Below are positions 13,301 through 25,877 of a DNA stretch of 64,000 nucleotides, in pieces. Location: the NCBI GenBank assembly GCA_033297075.1, contig MU858208.1:24721-88720 (forward strand), given 5' to 3'. The notes beneath the pieces were generated by a model that had not been told where the DNA came from, did no database searches, and saw only the letters and a program-made list of their open reading frames with translations. Position numbers and translations under genes: made by a program. Positions within the stretch are counted from its first letter, which is position 1, and every line of letters starts with the position of its first letter. Source of the DNA: Rhypophila decipiens. Its lineage: Eukaryota > Ascomycota > Sordariomycetes > Sordariales > Naviculisporaceae.

Positions 13301-16300
13301 TTTTGTATTGATGCGATATTTTCAAGAATAAAAGAATAGCTTCTGCAGTCCATCGGCGTTATCGGGTCTGGGTTGGTAACTAGAGTCGTTGATAGCGCAG
13401 TGACTCTAGGCACCTGTATTCTTTCTGAGATCGCCCATAGACACTAGGAACAAGACTAGTTCCCGATGACACCTTTGTGTGGCTTTGGCACAATTGCCGG
13501 GTCTCGGAATTCTGGGCTGACTGTGCCCAGGATCTGAGGTATCGCGAAGGGAGGCTGTACAGTACATACCAGATTGATACTGCTGTACGGATTACAGTAC
13601 TCGTGTCGTGTATCATTACACGGCGTGCTTGACGAGACAGCACGAGGCACCTTCCAGGCGGGTTCCTGAGGATTGTCAGCGGTACGGGCAGCGGAAGGAA
13701 CAAGTTATGGGCCTTCTGGGGGCATTGCGGGAACGCACTCGGACGGCAGGTGCAATCCTGTTGCTGGTTTCCCGTGTTTCTGATGTCTTCTCGAAGAACT
13801 CCATCAAATGAATTACTCTATGGGCTGGCCCGCTTCTGTTCCACTTTGTGTATCTCAGCGGCGAGGTTGCCGTCTTTCTTACCTCGACTTGACTCCTTGG
13901 TCGCGGGTCGACATCCAGACAGGTTCTTTTGCAATTGCTTGGGTATGATGTGTTGACCACTCGACGTTCCTCGACTCCCAACTGCCAGTCAGCCGCCAAT
14001 CAGCAGTCGGTTCTCGACATCGGTTATGATCTCTCCCGTCCGCGTTTCTTTTACCGAGCGGAAGTCCCAATCCACCTGTCAAGGTGAACCGGCTGGTTAA
14101 TGCGAACCACACCGACCGGGCAGTTACCAGGCAACAGCAAATCGAGCTGCCCTTCGTTTGAAGTTTAAAGGGCATCATTACTTACATCACACAAGCATGA
14201 TGCATTCTTCCCGTCTTCTCTGTCCTGAAGTTGGTGCAAGACTTAAGTGCGCTTTCTCCATTGTTCCGCCTGTCAAAGTCGCTGCCTAACCTGGGTCCTA
14301 GGCATTGAAAATGGAGGTAAGGAAAGGCGTTTGTCAACGGATAAATCACCACGGTCGGGCAGTTTCATGAGATATGTCGATATTACATACCGATTTCCCA
14401 GTCTCGGAGTTTGGTTTGCTAAGGATCGTCATTATTAGTGGAGGGATAGGGAGAGGGCTATGGCTTGTTTTAGTTGTATCACGTCTTACCAAACTTACTC
14501 TTACACTCCGTGACAGACAGCTGGTGTCACTCTGGTTCATTCGTATCTTGGCCGTCCGCTGGTCACCTTCCTTTGCAGGTTTGGCTGTTACTTCAAAGTC
14601 CTGAACCAATCCCCTTCGATTGCGAGACTTTACGGAGCCTCCCTAAGACGCTGACCTATCACCCGATCAGTAACCTCAATATCTTTTAACCCAAACCAGA
14701 GATATTAGTAGAGCCCTATGGTACGGCCTACGGAATCGATATCCCTAGGGCTTAGTGTGCAATTGAGACGGGGGCATCTGACAACTCTGACTGGCTGAGC
14801 ATTCTATGTAAGTGTTATCACCATTATCGTTTTCCTCCAACTCCGACGGGAATTTACCATCATCATTAAACCCAAGTGCATGCCGTCTCAGGTTTGTAAG
14901 AATCAACCGACGTGTGATACTGATACGGGGGAACTTATCATGTTGCAATCATTGATTAGAGAACTGTCACTGTTGAGCGCGAACCACTCAGCACTCTCCT
15001 CACGGGGACCTTGGTCACCCCCTCACCCCAAGGGACCCCACGAATTCAACCTCACGCGGGTAGCATGTTGATTCACAGCCCCTTGATGATTTTCCTTGGG
15101 TTGAGGTTACAACCCATGGCTTAAACTTTACACCTCTCTCCAAAGGACCTGGCTTCAATGTTATCCCGTCCCAGCAGCGTCCCGGAATTTGAGAAAGAGG
15201 GATGATCGATGAATAAGCACGCAGCAGCAGTGGTGGTAGCCAGCCGTCGCATGAGGGTTTCCCAGAGCACTCCAATCTTGTGCAGTTGAAACATGGTGAT
15301 CGTGCGGATCATCAACCACACTGCGCACCAGCTGAGCAACTGGAAACGCACCAAAGACTCCCAAGGTCAGAAGGTGAGAGGGCCTGCTGGTCATTCGGTG
15401 TTCAGACACCGAGCTGTCCGACTTATAAGTCACCATGTAACCCCCTATATGATATCGCTCCAGTGGGGGTGAACACTGGAAGGGGTCTGCACGAACAAGA
15501 CCGTTCGAACCACGTCTTGGCCGAAGGATTCGGGGCTTTGCGTGGATACCCTTGCAAACGATCAATGGCAAAAGGGAAAGATGCCCAGCTGTCAGTGACA
15601 TTCATTAGATGCACGCATAAAATGGATTCCCACAGGCATTTGGAATGATGGAACGAAACCCCAAGCCAGAGAGAAAATGGAGCAACTTGCGGCCCACCTC
15701 GATGAGGACGCTTTACTGTTTAGGGAGCAGGATTCCAGGCCAAACCAGTGAAAGTTTGGATAGCGTCATGCCGTTTCGAAACATCTCTCGACCAACAAGA
15801 CACACTCGTTATTGCGTTGTGGCTGTCAGATCTCCATGAAGAACAAGCTCAGATTTCATGGACCGGAGTACCCGTACAAGGTTTTTTATTCCTAATGACG
15901 CAGGCTATGATTAGTACCAGGTTGAAGATCGTCTGAGCACTCTGGACGATGGAGAGAGTGTCACAGCACAGACAGAGACCTGTATCCCCTACCAGAACGT
16001 GCATTGCTAGCGTCAAAGCAAAGGCATTAAGCTACGGATATGTCCCCGACTAGGGCTTGTCGCAGGCGGATATACCCGTTCGGTTCAACGTGGCCGACGG
16101 GCTCGAACTGAGCCTCAGGGCCCGAACCTGTCAAATCGGTCGTGTCAGTGCTTTCGGCCCCAGACGGCATGATCGGCCGGCCTTGGAGCATTCAACGGGC
16201 TCCGTGGAGGCCGGTCCACAACGTGGTTATCTCTCCACGGAATACGCCCTCAACGACTGCACTCTGTGTTTCACTCCCAAATCACGCCCGAGCAACAACT

Positions 16301-19300
16301 TTGAACTCTGTAAGGACGAGACGGCCCTTGAGCCCCCAATGAACCTCGGGGGGCCTTTTCGGAAACAGCTGAGGTGCATCGCTAGCTGATAATGCTTTAC
16401 GTCGGCCGATTTTGGCACAAAATGCCAGCGGGGTTGTTCCTCCATTCATTTGACTCTTCTTGGTCAATCGCTCGTGCTACCAGATCAACCATCAACGTTA
16501 TCAATCTCAGCCAAGCACCAATGTGAATTCCGTCGTGATCGACGAGGGCTGTACGCTGCAAGTTCGGTAGGCAGCCGGATTGGTCGGTGTTTGAATTACC
16601 CAGACGGGATACAAGAAGAAATTGGCCCGACCCCGATTGAAGGCTACCTATTCTTTTTCCCCATTCGCATTATGGTACTCCGTACCGAGAAGAATATGGG
16701 GACAACTTGAAGCCAGCATCGTCCACTCTCGGTGCTGACAGGACCAAATAAGAGGTCACACTTGTTCTGCACCTGCAAAGCAATGCTCTCATCTACGATT
16801 AGGAGAGAAGTCATCTCTCTCCATAGAGACCAGAGTATCAATCTGACCTGTCCTCGTCAACGCCACATTCACACGCACACAGAAATACCTACCCGTTGAT
16901 TTCCTGCAAGCAACCGGGGCAACGCTCCTTCCAGATCGATTCTGCCAGGGGGAGGAGTAGAAGGCCCAGATGGAAGCAACCCGATACGGACCTTGTCCAT
17001 GTTCAACAGTGTCGTTTTCGACACGCCTCCCATCTATCTTGGATTCCCCAAATCTCATTGCGCCTTTCTGTGCCTGCGCCTCAGCACCTTAAATCCTTCA
17101 AGCTGTTCTTTCGCTTTGCTTTTTTCGCGGCTTTCGGCAGAGTGAGCAAGCAAGACCTTGATCTGGGAGAGAACCAGCAATCATACTCCAAGAGAAATAG
17201 GACCCTGCTTCCTACCCGCAATCTAAATGGTTTCTTAAAGCTGCAGATGCAGCAGGTCTCTCTCCTCCCGGCAGGCCCAGTTTAACGCCGGTCCTTGACT
17301 GTGAAAGAGCCAAGGTTCCAACGTCGGCGACACTTTAGTTTGATAGAAACAAAATTCAACTGGCCTCGGACACGCAAATGCTCGCGGCGCAAGAATTCAA
17401 AATTCAAGAACTCGAACTACCCAGGTCCGGTAGATGAATGGCACGCAAAAATGCTCCGCGGGGAAACGCTCAGTCCCTGCGGGAGCGAGGGAACGGTTCT
17501 CAAGGATTCTGTTATGGGCCCTGAAACATATCTTGCATCTGCGGACAGAGTACAAGTGTAATTGTCGACTGGGGTTCTGGAACGGCTTGTACCAACTTCC
17601 ACGTGTAGGAACAGATGGTCCCGCCCACACCATTTCTCGCGATGTCGAGAATTCGTGCATCGCTTTTTCGTTTTATGAGAACTGACCTGATGAAGGCTCC
17701 AAGTTGGCACCAAAGTCCGATGTGAGCATGCACGACAACTCAAACAATGATAAAAAGAGGAACATGCGGAGTTTGAAGTGGGGTTGACGTAGTGGAAGGA
17801 TTCACTGGGATGGTGTGCTCGAATCCTAAAAATACCCTGCCTGTGCTCTCATTGGCTGGCGCGTCTAAGCATCGGCTATTCTGCCCTTCATATGCCCCGC
17901 TAGTCCAAGATAGTAACATGCGTTGCACAGAAAGGGGACGATCTATTGCTGACCCTGGTGCTCAGCCAAGACTGTCAAGCGCGTCTGGGGCATCTCCCTT
18001 TGGCTCCAAGCAACCGCATTTGGGACTCTTTACATGCACGCCCATGCATGGATTACTACACTGTACGGATACCTCGAGCAGCCTTTTTCTTCGTTCCGGG
18101 TTGGCTGCGGTCGACCGTCGCGAACACTCCACTCAGAGCCGGCCCCACTTCTTCTGGCGCGATCGGTGCCGGGTCCCCAGTTGTCCCCACTGCTGACAAG
18201 TGCACTAATTTGTCGGGACTCAACCCGCGAAAGACCCACTCACACTTTGCTCCACAGCATCCCTGCTTGCTCCCCCCTGCCCTGGAATCAACCGCAAAGT
18301 ATCGACTTGAAAAAGGTACATCCAACCCCAAAATCTGCAAATGCACACTGCAAGGGAAGGCTGCTGATGGAATCAAGCCCATTTAACACAGCTAAATCAG
18401 GATTCCGGTTCACCCACACAGAATCCATCAACACTACGGTACGGATCATCGTCCACGGCTTCCCACCTCTTCTTCAGGTCAGTCTTTCGCTTGCGCTTAG
18501 AGTCAACGGGAGAAGAATGGAACGCTTACCGACCAACATCATCCGCGACCTGGACCAGACTCCGCTGTACCTGCCTAAGCATAAGGCTGTGCTGGTGTCT
18601 CTGATTGATTAATAGGCTCCTTTCGACTTTGTCCAAGACTAAAAAAGAAAGACAAGAACACAAAAAGACGGGTATGGAATAACGCATGCGACACTGTCAT
18701 GCTGGACTCACATATCTCACGGATGAATTACTTGGTAGGATATATCCATAATCTGGTACAAAAAGACTCCGCGTATTACGCAAGTTGTTGTGATAGGCAA
18801 TCCTGTTACAGTAATTTGTCTCGGGCGGGTAAGGTACGGAAACAGTACGGTATTGAAGGGTAAGGTGGTCGGAGAGTTTCGTCACCGGCCGGCTCGCTCG
18901 CTCGCACGTTGGGGCTCCTTTGTTTTTTGCGTTCCGATCCCAGGCTTCCAGATTGGACCTGCAAGTCTTCTGCAACCCTAAAAAACGACCCATTCCATCA
19001 ATACAACAGTGACGTATCCGTACACTACGTTATTCTGTTGTGTCCCAGATCGGCAATGTCATAAGCCCTGGTTGGGGTGGGCAATCATCAATCTATCCGC
19101 ATGCTGGAAATCTAACCGTCGTCTGCGATGAAACGAAACGAATCCAGCTAACCATGGTGGGATTCAACTCGAAACATGCCAGAGTAGATTCATCCGAACC
19201 TCTCTCGAGATTATGTCCAACTTGTCATTATAGTCATGACCATCACGAGGTAAGCACATGTTTCTATTCTATTTTTGGTCGGTTCTTTCGCTCGAGGAGG

Positions 19301-22300
19301 TTGAAGTTTAACTTTGCGAACCTGAAACCCAAACATTGGAACAGCAGTTGTTGATGTTGGCTGTTTGGAAGATTATATCGTATGTAGGTATATAATTATG
19401 TGTGTGTGGAGAGAGTTGGGGGCCACATGTTCTCTTTCGGAATATCATCATGTCAACACTGCATGATGTTTTGGGTACGAAGTACGAGCCAACATACTCG
19501 CTCAAACCGTATTGTCTTCCTAATCAAGAGTGATCCGATCTGACTGGCATATCTAGCTCGAGATGGAAACAAGAGAGGAGGCGACAATGATAAGCCCACG
19601 TCCCTGTTGGAAACACAAATGTCTAGGAATGACATATCCGTGTTGCGAATATCAGCAATCCGCCCGCGAGTCGGTGAGTTATCTCTCGGCTTACAAAGTC
19701 GTCAATCTCCACGATGATGAGTGGTGGATGACGAGTCAAATCATTTCTTACCAGCCCTTTGACTTAGTGACTGAGTGTCCAGATGTGCATAGCTTTGTCA
19801 GCCCGTGGCTTTTGGCTTTTCCGAAGCAACACAAAGCCTCCTCGTCAGACGAGCCCTACAACAAGGTACTATAAGGCGACATGTGTGGTAGGGATATCAC
19901 TACGGTGGGTTTTCATCAATCAGATTCGAGGAAACTGACAACTCTCTGGCCTGCCTGATTGGCCTGCCACGGAGTACGAGCTAGGCATTACCTACTCGTA
20001 CATCCTATCGTTTAGCTCAGCAGCTTGAATAAGCAACCGATGGCTTGGTTTTCCACTTCATCAGCATTGTCAGGAGCCATCATCAACCATGACAAGGAGA
20101 TATTTACTCCGCCTGAGACAGCCCGCTTATCTTGCAGCTCTCAGTTCCTCAAGTCAATTAACATGACGTGCACCTCGTCCCTGAGTCAGAGGTATCTATT
20201 TCACGTTCAATCTTTCGAACAGAAGCTTATCTGCAAGTCAGACAAGAAACATCACTTACAACTATCCATACCTGGATAATTTGCGGATACTCCCGCGCGG
20301 TATTCATTCTTGACTCCGAGCCAATTGTTAGTGGTCGTACTCCATATTTGGCATATGATTTGCCCTACTGGCTGCCGTTGGTCCCGTCCTTGGTCAACCT
20401 TTCGGCCCCCAAATTTTGCCTGTTTTGGGCTGTGTATATCCACGTACCGGTACCGATATTGTCCGTAAATTCAGTCGACCCAGTTACACAGTCTGCCTTA
20501 CCACCCGAGCCGAACCCGACGGGCCCTGGGGTCCTGGTTGAGCAGGTTCATGTAATAAGTTGCCGAGTGAGCCACTCTCTCGGTTTAGAAACATAAGCCA
20601 CTTATCTAAACCTTTTTTCTGGTGTTCTTTATGCCGGATGCGAACCATTTCATGCCGAGCTTTTTTCTCCGGGCTCTTTTATTGTTGCCTATCTAAGTCG
20701 GTCGGTATATCCTTATTATACATGAGACCGGCGATTGGATGGACAGGATTTACTCTGTACTTGGGCTCGATGGACTATTCTTGCAGCCGAGTCTTGATCG
20801 GTTTTGGAAATACACAGACTAGGTATGTACCAGTACACTGAAATCACTACACATATGAGCTGAGCTCGACGATGTGTTGTTGCAACATCACCACGGAATC
20901 CATGGTAAAAACACTCAAATATGTACTTCATCACACGAGTCCAGATAGATTGGTCATTGGTAAGGTACGCAGGCAAAATGAAGAAAGCTATCACCAACCT
21001 GCTTTGAGTCGGCGTCTAATCCATTCTGTCTCGTTTCATCCAGTCGGCCTGTTGGTGCAAGAGGATGCTCTCACTGTAACCGTTCCCCCCTACTCTTCAC
21101 CATTCAACTTTATTATTCCCACGGACGACCATATGGTCCGAGGGGAAGTGTGATGATTACACTTGTGTGGATCTGGATGGATACAACACAGTCAATACTT
21201 GTGCGCGCGCAAAATATGGAAGCTATCGCGTTCTCTCTTGCCCTTGCACTCGTTCTAGTCTCGCTCACGGGAGGGTGGAAATAATAATCGGGAATAGTTT
21301 GTATCCACCGGATGGATTCATTGCATTCTTGGATGAATATCATGGCCCAGTGCAATCCGAAAGCATGCCCTGGAGATTAACTTGGTTCTCACGATGTGTA
21401 AACATAGCAGAAGCTCAATGCAGGGGCTGGGATTTGAGAGCACCCAAGGTACCTGACATGGTAGGTATCTTTAGCTGAAGAAGGGAGCAGCACTGGCAGC
21501 ACCTCTTCTTGGACAATTCAGCCCGCCCCCGAGGAAATGATATGACATGAGATGACAACACAAATAACCCGAATTGAGAATAAAATCCAGATGCGGAGTG
21601 GAATAGATTGCTTAAAAAAATATCCGTCTCATCCCTCCTTGAATTTCACACGTCCTCGTGTACATACATAGACCAAAGGGTGAGCTGTATCGTCATGGCA
21701 TTCGGTGAACAGGTCACCAAGTTTCGGCCAAGTCATAAGGATGGAACGGCAAATACTTCAACGGCTGAGTTGTAGGTTCCTGCATTCTGGTCCTTGCAAC
21801 AGCAATATAGGTATCCAGATCACAAGGGGTAGTACATACCGCAAGGCAAATCAAGACAAGGCGTCCCTTTGGAGATCTCTTGCAGCAAACACATCACATC
21901 ACATATAGCTGAAAGACTTTGAGACCAACGTACATTAGCCATTACCCAGAACACAGTCTGTATATCACTCTCTCTCCACGCCAAGTTGCGTCAAGTTAAG
22001 GCATGTGGAAACAGGTCTCTTAATTCCATCACTGCATCTACCAGGTGCTGATGACTACGGGAAAAGCAACCTCTACTGGGCCATTTTTTTCTGTCTTCCA
22101 GTCAGCTAAATCGAGGTGCTGTTTGTATGTACATACTGTAATGTACGAAAAACCATAGGCCATGTACACCTATGAAATCACTCTCTCGCTCGCAGCTGGA
22201 ACCTAAGGTATTGAGCTTGAAGGACAACCTCTCCTAACCCAAAATGCGCACTCGAGTTATTCACATAACTCCCTTGATCTACATGAAAATACTAGGCCGT

Positions 22301-22321
22301 CTAGAATGACGTGACCTGCGC

Positions 22322-22339
22322 AAAAAAAAAAAAAAAAAA
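22322..22339 (+). repeat. A18 homopolymer
   Basis: An uninterrupted run of 18 A in otherwise mixed-composition DNA. I see no flanking target duplication or upstream ORF that would mark a retroposon tail, so it is listed only as a simple repeat. Confidence 0.9.
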
Positions 22340-25300
22340 GAGACGATAACGTTGGATATAGGCGTCTGGTGGGCTGCAGTGCACGCAGGCACCTACCTGA
22401 CTTCAGGCAATAACCGACGTACCTTACAGCACGACGCATGATCCTACCAAAACACACCAGCATGCATCTATTCCCATTGGTATCTCTGGTCTCTAGTCAC
22501 CACTTGGTCTGGATAGCGTAGTGAAGCAACCTCGGTGTGTGGGGGTTCCCACCACAGAAGAGGCAAGGTTGGGGTTTGGTGATATATGTATGTAGTAGTG
22601 GTGTAGATGTGATCAGCGTTCTCGATCCGCTGGTTCACGTACACTAGAATACAACCTCCACAGATACATCTATTACCTGCTGTATACAAGCATTACAGTA
22701 GTGTGTTAGCAGCTCAGGGGACGGGAGGCTCAAGCATAAAACCAACATTGAATCCGCGCAAGGCCATAGTTTGGTACAGTGGCTTGGAGCTAAGCACATC
22801 ATGCTGTGGCTTCACTGCATTCTATTACCATAGAACCAGGAACAGCACCAGCACACACCACACCGGCCCGGGGCTTTCTTCGGCCTGACTTCGAGTCCCC
22901 TAGTGAAATAACTCTCGGCTCGACGGGCCTGCGGTCGCTGGCTGGGCTTTCCTATGCACAGACGTGGACGGTGAGGTGAGGCAGGTGATCAGATCCCCGA
23001 CGAAAGATTTGGACGGCGATGATGGGGGTTGATGATCGTGACAGGGCTGGCTGGCTGTCTGTGTGTGCAGAATTCAGGTACCCCGTACAGGGAGGTACGT
23101 ACAATACCCCAGGTTGTGAAATTATTCAACAGTGCAATGCATAACAACCAAAAGAATAATCAACATCTATTTTATCAGATTTAATCATCCCTTTCTTTCT
23201 TTGAAATGTTTTATTTATTTCCCCTGCCGTTGTCTTGCATTGGGGAAATGATCTCGAAGGAATTGGTAGTGTAGCACACATATCGTACTCATCAGGGTGC
23301 TCTGTACATACATACTGTAGTAAAGTAGTAATCATGAAATCCCACCCCGCAATGCCCCGCCTATCACCAACCTATTGCTACCTTACCTTGGGGCAAAGAA
23401 GGATACGGATAGCAGGTGTGTTGGTGGATTGATATATGCTCACCTGACGTCTCTGCAAAAAATGACAATCTCAGGCAGATAGATACACGAGTAGGTATCC
23501 GCAGATCGATGCATGTTGAAAGAAGGTCTCGGAAGCTTCCTCTCAAGGCTGAAGGAGCTGAGGCACAGCACTGACCAGGAAACGGTCCTTGATCCCCACC
23601 ATAGCCAACATCGACATCTACCTAGCTGCCGTGCTCGAGTACACCGCGTTAAGATGACAGCTCGGCATCTCACTTACCCATGAGAAAATTGTCCGTCAAT
23701 ATGCAGATGAGGAAGCTTAGGTGACAGGAACGGAAGAACCCCATTACGTATTCACTCATTCGCATCGCGGGGTCGCCGGCAGCTCTCCACAAGGAGGGGG
23801 CCTTGTTCCCTAAAACAATGCTGCACCGCACCCCTGCTTTGGTTTCGACCCTTCTAAGGAACACCCTTCTCGAAGCCTTCCATGCATCTGCTGTGCCGTC
23901 GTCATGCTGAGAGGGTTGCCCTGTGTGGGATGAAACATGCAGTTTCTTGTTCCCCGAGTTCTCCTTCTCGTGAGCGAAGGCGTCCACAGCGTCACGATGG
24001 AAAGGAACAGCGTAGCAGTCATGGAAGGCTGGAAAAGGTTCCGCTGCCCGAGTAATCTCGAGCCGCAACATTCTTGCGCTGCTGCAAGTTCGGTGGTAGC
24101 GAAATAACGGTTCCTTTCACCGTGTTCTTCTTGATTGGAAAACAGGAAGACAGGGGCAACTCTCCCAATCGGATGGCTCCTCGAAGCACCAATTCTGACG
24201 CAGAATGGAATCCTTCCCATGCTTCGATGCAGCTTCTCGAACGTGGTCAGGATGCGAGAGTTCATCGGCCACCTACCGATGCGACAGCAATTTGTTGCAT
24301 TTGATGGCTTTCTGTCGCCCATTTGTGAGCGCTCAGTGGGAGGATTTGAGGATGGTGGGGAAAGGGAAACAGAATGCACCATGATGACCGCCAGGTGCAG
24401 AAGAGCACACGTGGGACGATAAGCCAGAGCCACTCAATGGTCCTGAAAGCGTTCAAGGTTGCGCCTCCCTTCTCACTTTCTTTTTTGCGCGCTGTCATGG
24501 AGAAGAAAGTGATGCAAGATAAGCAAGGTCTTCCCACGTGGACACCGGCCCGGGATCGCGGGGGAAACGGATGTGAACTGGTGTAGAAAGGCTGGCCAGT
24601 GGGAGAGCCTAGAGCCCTCTCTGGGCTGCTGACTAGCACGAGTTCGCCGAGGACACTGACCAACCGCCGAAAGCATCGGTGCCGAAGGCTGTCTCGCTGA
24701 GAAGGCTTCACGTCATCCGTGGGATGTTTCATGAGCTGCCCTACCCACCTTACCTCACAGTCCGCTGGCGCAAGGGGCGGTGAAGTTGTAGTGTATATGA
24801 CCGGGCGAGAGATGATGACTGCGATGTGTTGATACTGCCATCGGATACATCGGGTCAAGCTCGACATCAGAACACCTTGGGACAAAGCGATCGTCTCTCG
24901 AGACTAAGCCGAGGGGAGGCGAGGGTGTGGGATTAACCGCCCATGTCCGAAGCCATCTAACATCTCGAGGCTAGATAAATAGAGATTAAATATTAATTGA
25001 GTATTTCAAGCTGGCAGCTGTGTTTCAGGTGGGTGAGTGCCTACGGAGGCTCTTGATGTGAACCTTTGGCTGATCAGTATCCGTATTTTGTTGCAGTGAA
25101 GCTGGGAATCTGTTGGCTGGCCGATTTTCAGCTGAGATTCTTCGAGGATAGAATACAGTCGATCTGAGCAGGCAGCAACTAAACTGCAGGTAAGACTGCA
25201 GTGTGCAGATCACTGAGAAAGAAATTCAGTGCTTCTCACCAGAGACACGATATCTTCCTCGTGCACCACTGGGAGTAGAGGTGAGGTCGAAAGAAAGCTG

Positions 25301-25877
25301 TTTGCTCCACAGCCGGTTTTAGTGTGAGCATGGACTTGCTGGCGAAGATTCGGGCGGCAAGGTGGATCAGGCCCCGGCGCCGTCTGGAGTTCGGGAGTGT
25401 CACCAGCGGAAGAGGGCGGCAAGCCCCATCACCCCGCTATTTATCTCCCTTCTCCACCGAACTTTCCCGGACAAGGCTCTCGGCTCGGAGATTGGAGAAG
25501 CGCCACATCAAAGCTTTGACCCACTTTGTCAACCACTTCACCGAGAGCACCAGCACCAGGCATCGAACCACGTGATTTTAATGTTTTCGCCAGCATCAAC
25601 GACATCCACAAAAGAAAACGCTTTCATCAACGACTAACTCGACGTGACATTGTTACCGGTTAGAATCAAACTCTAAACCAAGGACGCCTCATTTGCCATT
25701 AATCCATAGCGAAGGAGTAAGTCGTCCGAGCCAAGAGGCCGAGTACGTGAACCACTGGCGACTGGTGCCATTGATGCCGATGACTCCAAGAGAACAGATA
25801 TCGAACGCGTCGAGTAGACATTGAAGACGGTAGTTCTGCTTATTTATATCTGTGGCGTCCCCTCCAGCGCCTCCACG

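Larger units (their letters stand above)
10331..25877. other. 15.5-kb gene-poor region upstream of the zinc-finger gene
   Basis: No gene could be supported. The proximal part is the promoter of the minus-strand transcription factor, and the last few hundred bases are the promoter of RAD3. Open frames up to about 207 codons exist (for example overlapping minus-strand frames at 23.8-24.9 kb and a 192-codon plus frame at 18034-18612). They show no domain, no start context or splice partners, and mostly overlap other frames. A minus-strand frame at 10660-11025 begins with a signal-peptide-like hydrophobic stretch but is otherwise featureless. Homopolymers occur at 11164-11173 (T) and 22322-22339 (A). 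A long regulatory region or non-coding transcripts are possible. Confidence 0.55.

Noticed and set aside
18034..18612. 192-codon plus-strand frame
   Set aside because: No recognisable domain, low-complexity Ser/Pro/Leu composition, and overlapping frames of similar length in other phases.
22322..22339. A18 run as a retroposon poly(A) tail
   Set aside because: No upstream coding relic, no target site duplication and no related copies visible in the window.
23810..24885. Two overlapping 207-codon minus-strand frames
   Set aside because: They overlap in different frames, the longer 3' one starts at a TTG, neither shows a domain or natural composition, and plus-strand frames overlap them as well; likely chance frames in GC-balanced DNA.
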